A stretch of DNA of 13,793 nt from DUUI01 sp964627845 (GTDB lineage Bacteria; Bacillota_I; Bacilli_A; Erysipelotrichales; Erysipelotrichaceae). Shown here in pieces: positions 13,586-13,793 of this stretch (position 1 is its first letter; each line of letters opens with the position of its first letter). The notes beneath the pieces were generated by a model. It made no database searches, was not told the DNA's origin, and was given only the letters and a program-made list of their open reading frames with translations. The stretch covers positions 1-13,793 of the forward strand of contig CAZVKL010000025.1 of NCBI GenBank assembly GCA_964627845.1, in the 5' to 3' direction. The translations under genes were made by a program, and so were the position numbers.

Positions 13586-13793
13586 ATGAGAAATCGTAAA
13601 CTAGGTGTTGATTCAGCACACCGAAAAGCAATGTTACGTAACCTTGTTACATCCTTAGTGATGAACGGTTCAATCACAACGACTCAACATAGAGCGTTAG
13701 AACTACGTACTGTTGCCGATAAGTTAGTGACTCTTGCCAAACGTAATGATTTGCATGCTCGTCGTCAAGCAGCTCAAATCTTATTTAATGTCA
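13586..13793 (+). CDS. rplQ: 50S ribosomal protein L17 (partial, cut by window end)
   Basis: L17 sits near the tunnel exit on the solvent side of the 50S. The first 69 codons are visible. They read MRNRKLGVDSAHRKAMLRNL, then SLVMNGSITTTQHRALELR, then VTLAKRNDLHARRQAAQI, matching the L17 N-terminus (RKLGRxxxxRKAMLRxL and GDLHARRQAA). The start follows GAGGAGG at 13572-13578. It is the usual last gene of the alpha operon; its end and any terminator lie outside the window. Confidence 0.96.
   Translation, partial: MRNRKLGVDSAHRKAMLRNLVTSLVMNGSITTTQHRALELRTVADKLVTLAKRNDLHARRQAAQILFNV

Noticed and set aside
1..13793. A novel system, mobile element, CRISPR array or transferred island
   Set aside because: Every stretch is accounted for by conserved ribosomal-cluster genes in standard order with uniform codon use; no unknown gene, long repeat or insertion boundary is present.

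Overview
The window is an unbroken ribosomal-protein supercluster (S10, spc and alpha operons fused end to end). It starts in the last codons of rpsJ and ends inside rplQ, with every gene on the plus strand. The gene order is rpsJ'-rplC-rplD-rplW-rplB-rpsS-rplV-rpsC-rplP-rpmC-rpsQ-rplN-rplX-rplE-rpsN-rpsH-rplF-rplR-rpsE-rplO-secY-adk-map-infA-rpmJ-rpsM-rpsK-rpoA-rplQ'. The secY-adk-map-infA-rpmJ-rpsM-rpsK-rpoA-rplQ block, strong GGAGG Shine-Dalgarno sites, AT-rich sequence, CGT/AGA arginine codons and the zinc-ribbon forms of S14, L36 and Adk all point to a low-GC Gram-positive (Bacillota). Loss of rpmD (L30) between rpsE and rplO, and the complete absence of TGA stops, suggest a lineage near the Erysipelotrichia/Mollicutes side of the Bacilli; that placement is inference and I cannot name a genus.

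Layout. Positions 1-4926 hold the S10 operon part: 50S core and tunnel proteins L3, L4, L23, L2, L22, L16 and L29, and 30S proteins S19, S3 and S17. Positions 4938-8718 hold the spc part: L14, L24, L5, S14, S8, L6, L18, S5 and L15. Positions 8719-11428 hold the protein-export and housekeeping genes secY, adk and map. Positions 11428-13793 hold the alpha part: IF-1, L36, S13, S11, the RNA polymerase alpha subunit and the start of L17. Intergenic gaps are mostly 2-20 nt; the longest, 67 nt, lies between rplW and rplB. No terminator or convincing internal promoter is visible, so the promoter presumably lies upstream of the window and transcription continues past its end.

The genes form one co-transcribed unit that supplies ribosome assembly, translation initiation, the Sec channel, N-terminal methionine removal, adenylate balance and the RNA polymerase alpha subunit in linked amounts. 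Junction architecture is the most distinctive trait. Seven junctions read TAGGAGG, where the stop codon is also the first part of the next gene's Shine-Dalgarno site. Other junctions use TAATG overlaps or TAG-ATG abutment, and still others bury the Shine-Dalgarno site in the last codons of the preceding gene. I see no mobile element, CRISPR array, tRNA, rRNA or unknown gene. This is an ordinary conserved locus with a few lineage-specific peculiarities, not a new system.
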